This document shows, in pieces, positions 1 through 6,692 of a stretch of 10,000 nt of DNA; the first letter of the stretch is position 1, and each line of letters opens with the position of its first letter. The notes under the pieces were generated by a model. That model did not search any database, had not been told where the DNA came from, and was given only the letters and a program-made list of their open reading frames with translations. The position numbers were made by a program, and so were the translations under genes. The stretch covers positions 1 to 10,000 of the forward strand of contig JAIWOH010000080.1 in the NCBI GenBank assembly GCA_020216985.1. The letters are read 5' to 3'. The stretch comes from Nitrospira sp. GTDB lineage: Bacteria > Nitrospirota > Nitrospiria > Nitrospirales > Nitrospiraceae.

Positions 1-202
1 CCCCGCCCGACGTTTCGTACGGCACTTTGGCTTCTTTGAGCTTGTCGATAATCGCAGCCGCGTCCTCGCCGGTGAGGTTGGTGAACAAGACCTGCATGTC
101 GGGCTGCTGGGTCCACAGCGCCACGGCGATGAGCACCGCCACGGAACCGGCCAGGGCCACGAGCACGACCATGCGCTGATTGATCGAAAACTGAGAAAAC
201 AT
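1..202 (-). CDS. fliF: Flagellar MS-ring protein FliF, N-terminal part (runs off left edge)
   Basis: The 67 visible residues begin MFSQFSINQRMVV. A membrane segment follows at about residues 11-30 (rich in V, L and A), and then a periplasmic stretch with VLFTNLTGEDAAAIIDKLKE and VPYETSGG. This is the conserved start of FliF, whose family motif is LFSNL..DAA.IV.KLKE..VPY. FliF multimers form the MS ring in the inner membrane, on which the rod, switch and export gate assemble. The ATG at 202 is fixed by an in-frame TAA 21 bases upstream with no other start codon between. A purine-rich AAGGA lies somewhat far upstream (about 14 bases). It is the fourth gene of the flgB-flgC-fliE-fliF unit, 32 bases after fliE. 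The rest of the gene lies outside the window. I am very sure of the family. Confidence 0.93.
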   Translation of the reverse strand, partial: MFSQFSINQRMVVLVALAGSVAVLIAVALWTQQPDMQVLFTNLTGEDAAAIIDKLKEAKVPYETSGG

Positions 203-234
203 CGGAGTCGCCCGCTTTCCTTATGTTCGCGCGA

Positions 235-540
235 TCACACTTGCATCCGCTGGATCTCCTCATAGGCCGCGATCAGTTTGTTTCTGATCTGCATCATGAG
301 CTGAAACGATACGTCGGCCTGCTGGAGCGCGACCATCGCGCGATGAATATCCTGCGACTCCCCTGTCATGAGGGCGTCAACGGCCCGGCCGGCTTGAATC
401 TGCGCGTCGTTGACCTGTCCGATGGCCTGTTTGAGCGAATCCAGGAACCCCGGCGACTCGGCCGCTCCCGTCGTCTGACCGACCGACGGCGCGCCGATAG
501 ATGACACGATCGATTGCCCGATGCCCGAGACTTCCTTCAT
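235..540 (-). CDS. fliE: Flagellar hook-basal body protein FliE
   Basis: This is a 101-residue protein, close to the usual FliE length of about 100-105. The C-terminal half carries the family signature: SFQLMMQIRNKLIAAYEEI followed by RMQV at the very end. The central part (FLDSLKQAIGQVNDAQIQA) is also typical. FliE joins the MS ring to the proximal rod and is an early export substrate of the flagellar type III system. I chose the ATG at 540 rather than an in-frame start at 573, because GGGAGGT lies about 5 bases upstream of 540 and the longer version would run into flgC. The start follows the flgC stop after only 2 bases, so translational coupling is likely. No cleavable signal peptide is seen, as expected. 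Confidence 0.95.
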   Translation of the reverse strand: MKEVSGIGQSIVSSIGAPSVGQTTGAAESPGFLDSLKQAIGQVNDAQIQAGRAVDALMTGESQDIHRAMVALQQADVSFQLMMQIRNKLIAAYEEIQRMQV

Positions 541-542
541 CG

Positions 543-992
543 CTACCTCCCGATCTCCAAGGCCTTGTTCCACATGGCTCGCGTCGCGTTGATCGCCTGC
601 ACGTTCGCCTCATAGGCCCGCGACGCGCCGATCATGTTGACCATTTCCTCCAGCACGTTCACGTTGGGAAGTCGAACGAACCCCTTGTCGTCGGCGTCCG
701 GATGATGGGGATCGTACACCTGATGACCCGGTTTGCGGTCCTCCACCACTCTGGCGACTGCCACGCCGTCCAGCGCATGGGCTCCCGAGCCGACCGCGAT
801 CCGTCGGAACGTTCGATCGAACGAGCCGCTCATCGGAATCGATCGGAACACGACGTCCCTCCGCTTATACGGTCCCCCGCCCGGCGTTTGCGTGGACTGG
901 GCGTTCGCCAGATTGCTGGCAATGACGTTGAGACGACGACGCTGCGCGTCCATACCGGAAACGGAGACGGCCAGACTGTCCATCAATTCCAT
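543..992 (-). CDS. flgC: Flagellar proximal rod protein FlgC
   Basis: A 149-residue protein with the N-terminal rod/hook motif SVSGMDAQRRRLNVIASNLANAQ (about residues 10-32, heptad hydrophobics and the ASNLAN core). The C-terminal helix contains NVNVLEEMVNMIGASRAYE then NVQAINATRAMWNKALEIG, diagnostic of FlgC. FlgC forms the proximal rod together with FlgB and FlgF. The ATG at 992 has GGAGGT about 6 bases upstream; an ATG three codons later (983) would be badly spaced. It is separated from flgB by an unusually long 89-base gap and nearly abuts fliE. The mid-region (PYKRRDVVFRSIPM) is also standard for the family. Confidence 0.95.
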   Translation of the reverse strand: MELMDSLAVSVSGMDAQRRRLNVIASNLANAQSTQTPGGGPYKRRDVVFRSIPMSGSFDRTFRRIAVGSGAHALDGVAVARVVEDRKPGHQVYDPHHPDADDKGFVRLPNVNVLEEMVNMIGASRAYEANVQAINATRAMWNKALEIGR

Positions 993-1021
993 CGCGCACC
1001 TCCATCCATGCGGTTAAGATT

Positions 1022-1039
1022 CAAGCGACGTATCGCTTG
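1022..1039 (-). other. Hairpin in the flgB-flgC spacer
   Basis: A perfect 7-bp stem (CAAGCGA / TCGCTTG) with the tetraloop CGTA lies in the 89-base gap between the flgB stop and the flgC start. There is no U tract, so it is not a classical terminator. It could be an RNA-processing or mRNA-stability element. The sequence shows only the stem. Confidence 0.4.
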
Positions 1040-1081
1040 CCGAAAGACGATTGAGGCTCCCCACGGTATCGAGCAAGCAGT

Positions 1082-1492
1082 TCAGCGCCCTTCTCGAACG
1101 GCGTTGAGCAACGCATGAAACTTCCCGGCCAGAATCGTCGCGGCGGCGTTGTACTGCATGACGTTGTCCGAGAGTTTCGCCATCTCCAACTCCAAATTGA
1201 CCGAGTTGTCGTCAAGCGGAAGATCTCCCGCCGGCACTTCGCTGAGCTTCCCGGTCACGGCTCCGAACCCTCGTCCTCCCGAAAGACCGAAGTGGCGGGC
1301 ATGGGTGGCCGTCAAGACCACCGGCAAACGGCCCCGATGCGCCGATCGCAGTTGATCGAGAAAACTCAACTCCGAGGCTCGGTATCCCGGTGTTTCCTCA
1401 TTGGCCAAGTTGGAAGCGATCACCCGTTGCCGCTCGCTGCGAAGATCCAACGTCCGTTCCAACAACTGCATGGTTCGATCAAAGATGGTCAT
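1082..1492 (-). CDS. flgB: Flagellar proximal rod protein FlgB
   Basis: A 136-residue protein, the normal FlgB size. Near the N terminus it has LRSERQRVIASNLANEETPGYRA, with the ASNLAN..TPGY rod motif at about residues 20-39. The C terminus contains VNLELEMAKLSDNVMQYNAAATIL, matching the FlgB pattern V.le.Em.kl.dn...Y. FlgB is the rod subunit nearest the MS ring/FliE. I use the ATG at 1492, since GGAGGT sits 5 bases upstream; a GTG at 1498 would overlap that site's optimum spacing. As first gene of its unit it follows a 178-base spacer holding a sigma-54 promoter candidate and an inverted repeat, so it is probably controlled by the regulator encoded just upstream. Confidence 0.95.
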   Translation of the reverse strand: MTIFDRTMQLLERTLDLRSERQRVIASNLANEETPGYRASELSFLDQLRSAHRGRLPVVLTATHARHFGLSGGRGFGAVTGKLSEVPAGDLPLDDNSVNLELEMAKLSDNVMQYNAAATILAGKFHALLNAVREGR

Positions 1493-1554
1493 GCACACCT
1501 CCGTTGCGGCGTCTCCTCGGCCGCCTCCCGAACGTTCCAGGTCCTTCCGACCGA

Positions 1555-1570
1555 TGCAACCTCGATGCCG
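1555..1570 (-). promoter_or_regulatory. Sigma-54 (-24/-12) promoter candidate for flgB
   Basis: The minus strand reads CGGCATCGAGGTTGCA, against the sigma-54 consensus TGGCAYG-N4-TTGCW. The essential GG and GC have the exact 10-base spacing, and GGCA and TTGCA match fully. The predicted transcription start is near 1544, giving a leader of about 52 bases before the flgB ATG. Sigma-54 control of rod genes is established for several flagellated bacteria and fits the NtrC-type regulator gene directly upstream. Confidence 0.6.
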
Positions 1571-1630
1571 TCCAATCCGGTCATGCCGCGCAGTCAGCTC
1601 GATCGCGGCCGACGTCTGGGGTGACCCTCG

Positions 1631-1654
1631 GCCGATGCAATTTTTCCCATCGGC
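1631..1654. promoter_or_regulatory. Inverted repeat, possible enhancer site for flgB
   Basis: GCCGATG and CATCGGC form a perfect 7-base inverted repeat separated by 10 bases. Its centre is about 98 bases upstream of the predicted flgB start, a usual position for a sigma-54 activator site. A further CCGATG half-site lies at 1552-1557, at the edge of the promoter. A 5-bp stem (GGCAA/TTGCC, 1652-1664) overlaps it near the end of the regulator gene, but neither is followed by a U tract, so terminator function is unlikely. The binding protein is not shown; the regulator encoded at 1671-3086 is the natural candidate. Confidence 0.4.
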
Positions 1655-1670
1655 AATCTTTGCCCATCTG

Positions 1671-3086
1671 TTAGGACGACGGAATATGGGCGGACCTTTC
1701 TCCGTCGCGATATTCGCGCAGCTTGTTTCGCAGGGTCCGGATGCTGATTCCCAGTTCCTTTGCGGCGCGCGTCCGATTGTCGTTCACACGGGCGAGCGTC
1801 TTGAAAATCAAGTCCCGTTCCATTTCCCACAATGATCCGTTGGCCGACGACCGGTCGGTCTGGATCGGGACGGGCGCCGATTCGGACACGCCTCGCGCCT
1901 CGACCATGCAATGTTCCGGCAAGATAGGCCCGTCACCGGCCAGCAAGGCGGCCCGCTCGATGACATTTTCCAATTCGCGCACGTTGCCCTTCCAAGGCAG
2001 GCGCTGCAAATATGCCAAGGTGCCGTCGGGCAGCGTCGGCTGGGCCGTTCCATTTCTCGCCGCCGCCCGCGCCGCAAAATGTCTCGCCAGCATCGGAATG
2101 TCGCCTGGACGCTCCCTGAGCGGAGGGATGGTGACGGGAAACACGTTCAACCTGTAGTACAGATCTTCCCGAAATCGATTCTGTTCCACCTCATGATGGA
2201 GCGATCGGTTCGTCGTGGCGATCACGCGGATGTTGACCGGCACCGGCTCGCGTCCGCCCACTCGGTCGACCTCGCGCTCTTGAAGCACCCGCAGGAGTTT
2301 GGCTTGCAGCCCCAACGTCATTTCCCCGATTTCGTCCAGCAACAACGTGCCGGTATGAGCCATTTCAAACTTGCCGATTTTTCTGATCACCGCCCCGGTG
2401 AACGCACCCCGCTCGTGCCCGAACAATTCGCTCTCCAGCAAGCCGTCGGGCAAGGCCGCGCAATTCACCGCGATGAAGGGCCGATGGGCGCGGGGACTTC
2501 TGCTGTGAATAAAGCGGGCCAACAGTTCTTTGCCGGTTCCGCTTTCTCCGTTGATCAATACCGTGGCCTGGCTGGAGGCGATGTGTTCGACCGTGCTCAA
2601 CAGCCGGATCATGCCGGGATCCTGCGTCAGAATCGCCCGACTGTCCGGCGTCCCGGCCGACGCCGTCGCTCCGATCTCCCTTCCTTCTTTGAGGTTCATG
2701 ATCATCCGCGCCAGAAGATCCATCGAGAAGGGCTTCATCAGGTAGTCGCTGGCGCCCAGCTTCATGGCCTCCACGGCGGTTTCCACGCTGCCATAGGCCG
2801 TCATCAACACGATCGACGTCTGCGGGGCTCGGCGTTTCATCTCTTTAACCAAATCCAGCCCGGTCATGCGGGGCATTTTGAGGTCGGTCAAGACCAGCCA
2901 GGGGCGAAATCGCGCGACCCGATCGACGGCGTCGGCGCCGTCGATCGCTCCCTGCACGGCAAACCCCAGTCGCCGCACGGACTCCACGAGCGCGGCGCGC
3001 ATGGACGGATCGTCGTCCACCACCAACACGCCTTCGCCGACGTTCGACGGATCCGCCCCCTGTTCATCCGTTCGGCACTCAATCAT
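1671..3086 (-). CDS. NtrC-family sigma-54 response regulator, FleR/FlrC/FlgR-like
   Basis: This 471-residue protein has the complete NtrC layout. The receiver domain (about 18-135) has acidic D24-D26, phospho-acceptor D68 in LTDLKMP, T96 and K118. The AAA+ domain (about 150-385) has Walker A GESGTGKE around 180-187, an intact GAFTGA loop at 227-232 for sigma-54 contact, Walker B LLLDEIGE around 248-255, and the [11 protein letters not shown] segment near 365-375. A Fis-type helix-turn-helix follows at about 425-458 (NRTRAAKELGISIRTLRNKL). The ATG at 3086 overlaps the kinase stop by 8 bases, so this is its cognate partner. With flgB directly downstream, the likely role is the FleR/FlrC/FlgR job: activating sigma-54 rod and hook genes. 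The family is certain; the flagellar assignment rests on context. Confidence 0.92.
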   Translation of the reverse strand: MIECRTDEQGADPSNVGEGVLVVDDDPSMRAALVESVRRLGFAVQGAIDGADAVDRVARFRPWLVLTDLKMPRMTGLDLVKEMKRRAPQTSIVLMTAYGSVETAVEAMKLGASDYLMKPFSMDLLARMIMNLKEGREIGATASAGTPDSRAILTQDPGMIRLLSTVEHIASSQATVLINGESGTGKELLARFIHSRSPRAHRPFIAVNCAALPDGLLESELFGHERGAFTGAVIRKIGKFEMAHTGTLLLDEIGEMTLGLQAKLLRVLQEREVDRVGGREPVPVNIRVIATTNRSLHHEVEQNRFREDLYYRLNVFPVTIPPLRERPGDIPMLARHFAARAAARNGTAQPTLPDGTLAYLQRLPWKGNVRELENVIERAALLAGDGPILPEHCMVEARGVSESAPVPIQTDRSSANGSLWEMERDLIFKTLARVNDNRTRAAKELGISIRTLRNKLREYRDGERSAHIPSS

Positions 3087-4380
3087 GTGACGAGTCCTCC
3101 ACCAAGATCGGTTCGCCGGTTTCTTCTTCGATCATCCCTTCTTCGCCTCTTTTCTCTTCGTCTTTATCGGACGACCCACCGACGGCGAGCGATGACGAAG
3201 GATGAGGCAGCACGACGGAAAACGAAGACCCGCATCCGACGGTACTGTCCACATCGATACGTCCCTGGTGCGCTTCGACGATCGAATGTACGATCGCCAG
3301 ACCGAGTCCCGTCCCCTCCGTCTTCGTGGTGAAGAAGGGATCGAAAAGACGGGAGCGATGCGCTGGATCGATGCCGATTCCGGAATCGCTGACCGTCAAA
3401 CGCACCGCCCGAACGCCGAGACCGCGAGACTCATCGGCCTTGAGGGCGATCGTCAAAACTCCGCCGTTCGGCATGGCTTGTGCCGCGTTGACGATGAGAT
3501 TCAACAGCACCTGTTTCATCCTCTCCTCATGGCACCAGATAGCCGGAATCGCCGGGTCCAGATCCAATCGCACGTCAGCCCGAACTTGAGCGATCGCGTG
3601 CGCCGCCAGACCCAAGGCATCGAGAATCAGCGGCTCCGCCGCGTGCCAGGCCCTCACGGGACGAGCCGGCTTCATATAGGCCAGCAGATTGGCCAACAGA
3701 CGATCCATCGCGTGCACCGCCTGCGAAATCTGTTCCGCGTACTGACGCGCCGCCGGCCGATCGCCCAGATCATTACGGAGCAGGGAGGCGAACAGTTCGA
3801 CGCTTCCCAGGGGATTCCTGATCTCATGGGCGATTCTTCCGATCATTTCCCCCATGGCCGCCAACCGGTCCGTGCGCTGCACCTGCTCTTCAAGCTGGTA
3901 AAGGCGCGAGACGTCCTGAATCAGAATTAACCTGCCCGCTCGATCTCCGGATCGTATCTTGAGAGGAGATTCGGCGACGGTCACCATGGCCTGTCCGATC
4001 CGCTGAGGACGATCGCTCAGGCCGAGCCCCTTGGACTCCAAGACGGCCGCCGCCGGCCGTCCGCGCAACTCGTGGTCCGTGGCGCCGAGCAAGCGAGCGG
4101 CCGGTCGATTGCTGCGGGTGATGACGCCGGTTTCGTCCACCACGAGCACTCCCGTCGACAACGACTCCAGAATGCCGTCGAGATGGATCCGCATGGCTTC
4201 GTTCTCTTGAAGCTGCCGGCGAAGGGCTTCGTTGCTGCGCGCCAGTTCCAGGTCCATCCGCTCCACGCGGGCGGCGAGCGCGGCATACGACCCCTGCAAT
4301 GCCCGCGCGGCTTGATCGAAGCTCTCGAACGCCGCCCGCAGGCAGATCCGCTCGTCGGAATGGTGCATCGCGTTCGTCAT
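3079..4380 (-). CDS. Soluble PAS-domain histidine kinase, FleS/FlrB/FlgS-like
   Basis: A 433-residue sensor kinase with no membrane segment, so it should act in the cytoplasm. Order of parts: N-terminal helix/coiled-coil (about 15-65), PAS domain (about 65-158, with GVLVVDETGVITRSNRPA), HisKA with H185 in IAHEIRNPLGS, and HATPase with N box NLIVNAAQAM (N294, N298), DSGIGI (332-337), FDPFFTTK and GTGLGL (356-361). All catalytic residues are present. It ends in an acidic tail of about 39 residues (DKDEEKRGEEG and EEETGE). The ATG at 4380 overlaps the TPR stop by one base (TGATG) and has AGGAGG 7 bases upstream; a GTG at 4383 is a weaker choice. It should phosphorylate the regulator encoded by the overlapping downstream gene. 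FleS, FlrB and FlgS, the flagellar kinases, are also soluble. Confidence 0.9.
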   Translation of the reverse strand: MTNAMHHSDERICLRAAFESFDQAARALQGSYAALAARVERMDLELARSNEALRRQLQENEAMRIHLDGILESLSTGVLVVDETGVITRSNRPAARLLGATDHELRGRPAAAVLESKGLGLSDRPQRIGQAMVTVAESPLKIRSGDRAGRLILIQDVSRLYQLEEQVQRTDRLAAMGEMIGRIAHEIRNPLGSVELFASLLRNDLGDRPAARQYAEQISQAVHAMDRLLANLLAYMKPARPVRAWHAAEPLILDALGLAAHAIAQVRADVRLDLDPAIPAIWCHEERMKQVLLNLIVNAAQAMPNGGVLTIALKADESRGLGVRAVRLTVSDSGIGIDPAHRSRLFDPFFTTKTEGTGLGLAIVHSIVEAHQGRIDVDSTVGCGSSFSVVLPHPSSSLAVGGSSDKDEEKRGEEGMIEEETGEPILVEDSSHD

Positions 4381-6551
4381 CACGACTCCTCCTTCATCTC
4401 CAGGCGGCGCGCCGCCCGCACGGTATCCTTGAACGAGGCGGTGAAGCGGTTGATGAGGGGATCGTCCGTCTCACCCACCTCGGCCAACGCCACGGTGGCG
4501 CGGTCGTATTGCCGCAACTCGTTCCAATGTCTGGCGGTCTGCAGATGAATCCATTCCCGTTCTCGACGACCGGGCTGCCGGTCGAGCGCCGCTTGATAGG
4601 CGGCGATGGCCCGTTCGTGTCGATTCAGCCTGGAAAGCGTCTCCGCGTAGGCCAGCAAGACGTCGAACGACGGCTTGCCCCCGCCTTTCAACGCCGTTTC
4701 ATAGACCGCCGCCGACTCTTCCAATTGCTTCAATTCTCCCAAGACTTCGGCGAGTTGAAGAACCATGTACGGGCGATCGCCGTCCTTGGGGTGATGTTGC
4801 AGCCACTGACGACACAGGTGCACTGCGCTCTGAAGATCGCCTTGGCGTCTCATTGCGGTCACCAACAGATGAAGCACTTCCGACTCGTAGCGGCCGGCTT
4901 GGAATTGAAACCGATACCGTTCGAACACTTTTCTGGCCGCCAAGGGATCTTCCTGATCGAGATAGCTCTTACCGAGACCGACCAGCGCCGTTTCGAGCAC
5001 GGCCTGGTCTTTGACCTTCGTAAGCTGCTGATAGAGTCGGCCGGCCTCCGTCGCAAAGCCGAGCCGCCTGTGCGCCTCGGCGATTTCGATCATGAGCGGC
5101 GGAGCCACCGTTTGCCCCGTTCCCGCTCCATAGCGATGGAACAGACTGACCACCGTCAAATCATCCCCGGATTTGACCGCCCGCTCGATCCAAGGGACAA
5201 GAAACGTCGAAATCCGCTCCAATGCTTGGGTGGCCCATGGCACGCCGACATGATCGGCTCGGCGCACGGCATCCTTGTAGAGCAGCAGCGCGCGGTTGAC
5301 GTCGTTCGTCTTCTCATAGTATGTGCCCAGGTGAACCAACGCTTCCACACCGACAGGGCCGCTGTCTTCCTGGTCGGCGATCTCGCGCAGCATGGCCACA
5401 TAGGCCGACTCGGTCGGTTCGGGATCTTGAACCTCCCGCATCATGGCGTCGACGGCCAGCCGTAACCGATCGCCGTCGTTGCGATCTCTCCGCTCCACGT
5501 AGAGTGCCGCCCGTCTCATGGTTGCGACAGTGCTGTGCACACTGTGCGGATAAATCGAGGAGACGTGCGAATAAAAAAACGTCGCCAGCGGCAAATTGGA
5601 CTTCCCGGCCAATCCGTCCGCCACATACAGCAGCGCCGTCGGAGCGAACTCATGGCGAGGATAGAGGTTGTACAGCAGCAGAAACAGGTTGCGCGCGGAC
5701 GCGTCGCGATGGGCCAACGCTTGGGTGACGGCGTACCGTTGGATCGCCAACGGATCGCGCCGAAACACGGCGGGCCAGCGGCGGTGACACAGATCATAGA
5801 ACACCTGAGCCTCCGCCGGTCGCTGCTGTCTGTAAATGGCGTGGGCGAGCCCCATCGTGGCATATTGAAACAACGACTCATGATCCGTGCGCTTCCGCAA
5901 CGTCGAAAACGCGTGTTCCGCGTCGCTCCACTTGCGCATGGCCATGAACGTGTAGCCTAGGCCGAGGAGAGCCCGATGGCCGTCGAACGGAATGTCGAGG
6001 GACCGCGCCATCGCTTGCTCGTAATATGACTGTGCTTCCTGCAGCCATCCCTGCTCAAGGTACAGATCCGCGATGCGCCAAGCGGCCCGCCCGGCGTTAG
6101 AAGAGCGGGGATGATCGCGGAGCACCTGCTTGTAGAATTGGATAGCTCCCGCCCGATCCCTGCTCGAAGCATCCTCGCGCAGTGCCACTTCCGCCAAAAA
6201 GGCCAGGGCTGCGGGAACGAGGGGACTGTCAGGATATTCGCGTGTGATTTTTTCGAAGAATCGTCTGGCTTCGGACCATGCGCTTTTTTGATATGCCACA
6301 CGGCCTTCTTCCCAAGCCAGGTCCAGAATCCCCTGTGTGCGAAGGCCTTCCTCCGGACGAGGACCGTCATCGGGCAAAGACGGTCCCGGCGGTTCGGCCG
6401 ACTCCGGTCCCGACGTCGCTCTGAGATACTCTACCGCTGAAAGATCCGGCTGACTTGCGAAAGCCGACTCCACCGTGCTCACTGAGTGTTCAGCCATCGC
6501 CACCATTGCCGCAATCAGGAGATATCGAAAGGCGGACGGCAGACGAGTCAT
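4380..6551 (-). CDS. Exported tetratricopeptide-repeat protein of unknown function
   Basis: A 723-residue protein. The N terminus MTRLPSAFRYLLIAAMVAMA has a basic start and a short hydrophobic core (about 10-20). Possible signal peptidase sites are AMA (18-20) and AFA (30-32). A proline-rich linker (about 46-70) follows, and from about 75 to near the C terminus there are many TPR-like helix pairs, e.g. AWSEARRFFEKITREYPDSP, AIQFYKQVLRDHPRSSNAG and HERAIAAYQAALDRQPG. No enzymatic motif is visible. It should sit in the periplasm or at the envelope as a protein-binding scaffold. It is co-transcribed with the two-component pair, so a role in flagellar assembly or in passing an envelope signal is plausible but unproven. 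The ATG at 6551 has no Shine-Dalgarno, unlike its neighbours. A TTG at 6629 gives a longer frame but a poor signal peptide. I do not recognise a named family beyond TPR. Confidence 0.82.
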   Translation of the reverse strand: MTRLPSAFRYLLIAAMVAMAEHSVSTVESAFASQPDLSAVEYLRATSGPESAEPPGPSLPDDGPRPEEGLRTQGILDLAWEEGRVAYQKSAWSEARRFFEKITREYPDSPLVPAALAFLAEVALREDASSRDRAGAIQFYKQVLRDHPRSSNAGRAAWRIADLYLEQGWLQEAQSYYEQAMARSLDIPFDGHRALLGLGYTFMAMRKWSDAEHAFSTLRKRTDHESLFQYATMGLAHAIYRQQRPAEAQVFYDLCHRRWPAVFRRDPLAIQRYAVTQALAHRDASARNLFLLLYNLYPRHEFAPTALLYVADGLAGKSNLPLATFFYSHVSSIYPHSVHSTVATMRRAALYVERRDRNDGDRLRLAVDAMMREVQDPEPTESAYVAMLREIADQEDSGPVGVEALVHLGTYYEKTNDVNRALLLYKDAVRRADHVGVPWATQALERISTFLVPWIERAVKSGDDLTVVSLFHRYGAGTGQTVAPPLMIEIAEAHRRLGFATEAGRLYQQLTKVKDQAVLETALVGLGKSYLDQEDPLAARKVFERYRFQFQAGRYESEVLHLLVTAMRRQGDLQSAVHLCRQWLQHHPKDGDRPYMVLQLAEVLGELKQLEESAAVYETALKGGGKPSFDVLLAYAETLSRLNRHERAIAAYQAALDRQPGRREREWIHLQTARHWNELRQYDRATVALAEVGETDDPLINRFTASFKDTVRAARRLEMKEES

Positions 6552-6565
6552 GAACCAAGGGAGTG

Positions 6566-6581
6566 AGCAAGGACCATGCCC
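6566..6581 (-). promoter_or_regulatory. Near-consensus sigma-54 promoter for the TPR-kinase-regulator operon
   Basis: The minus strand reads GGGCATGGTCCTTGCT. Compared with TGGCAYG-N4-TTGCW, only the first base differs; GG, CAYG, TTGC and W all match and the GG-N10-GC spacing is exact. The predicted start is at about 6555, only 4 bases before the ATG at 6551, so the transcript would be nearly leaderless. Confidence 0.65.
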
Positions 6582-6664
6582 TGTATTGCGCGAGAGAACG
6601 CGCACGGATCGGCAGAGCGCAGGCAACAAACCGTCAGAAGTGGCGACAACGAGTTTGAAACGAC

Positions 6665-6692
6665 GTCAAGAGGTTGACGGATCGGACCGTCA
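6665..6692. promoter_or_regulatory. Overlapping dyads, FleQ-box-like, upstream of the TPR operon
   Basis: GTCAA-N4-TTGAC (minus strand GTCAACCTCTTGAC, 6665-6678) is a perfect 5-base dyad whose arms equal those of the Pseudomonas FleQ box (GTCA-N6-TGAC type). It overlaps a second dyad, TGACGG-N6-CCGTCA, at 6675-6692, which covers the stop codon of the upstream regulator gene. Another TGACGG half-site lies at 6631-6636. Centres are about 117 and 128 bases upstream of the predicted start, suitable for enhancer binding. The second dyad could alternatively form an RNA hairpin at the end of the regulator transcript, but no U tract follows. Confidence 0.45.

Noticed and set aside
1633..1650. Second possible sigma-54 element before flgB (TGGGAAAAATTGCA on the minus strand)
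   Set aside because: The GG and GC are only 8 bases apart instead of 10, a spacing sigma-54 does not tolerate. The segment is better read as part of the inverted repeat.
1911..3332. 473-residue plus-strand open frame opposite the response regulator and kinase; a similar 479-residue frame at 6705-8144
   Set aside because: These are antisense shadows of conserved NtrC-family genes in high-GC DNA. Their sequences are rich in R, H, Q and P and show no family motif.
4299..5465. 388-residue plus-strand open frame opposite the TPR gene
   Set aside because: It is antisense to a frame with clear TPR periodicity and signal peptide, has no motif of its own, and lacks a convincing start.
6611..6640. 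Another GG-N10-GC match (CGGTTTGTTGCCTGCG, minus strand) upstream of the TPR gene
   Set aside because: Beyond GG and GC it matches the consensus poorly, and the candidate at 6566-6581 is far better.
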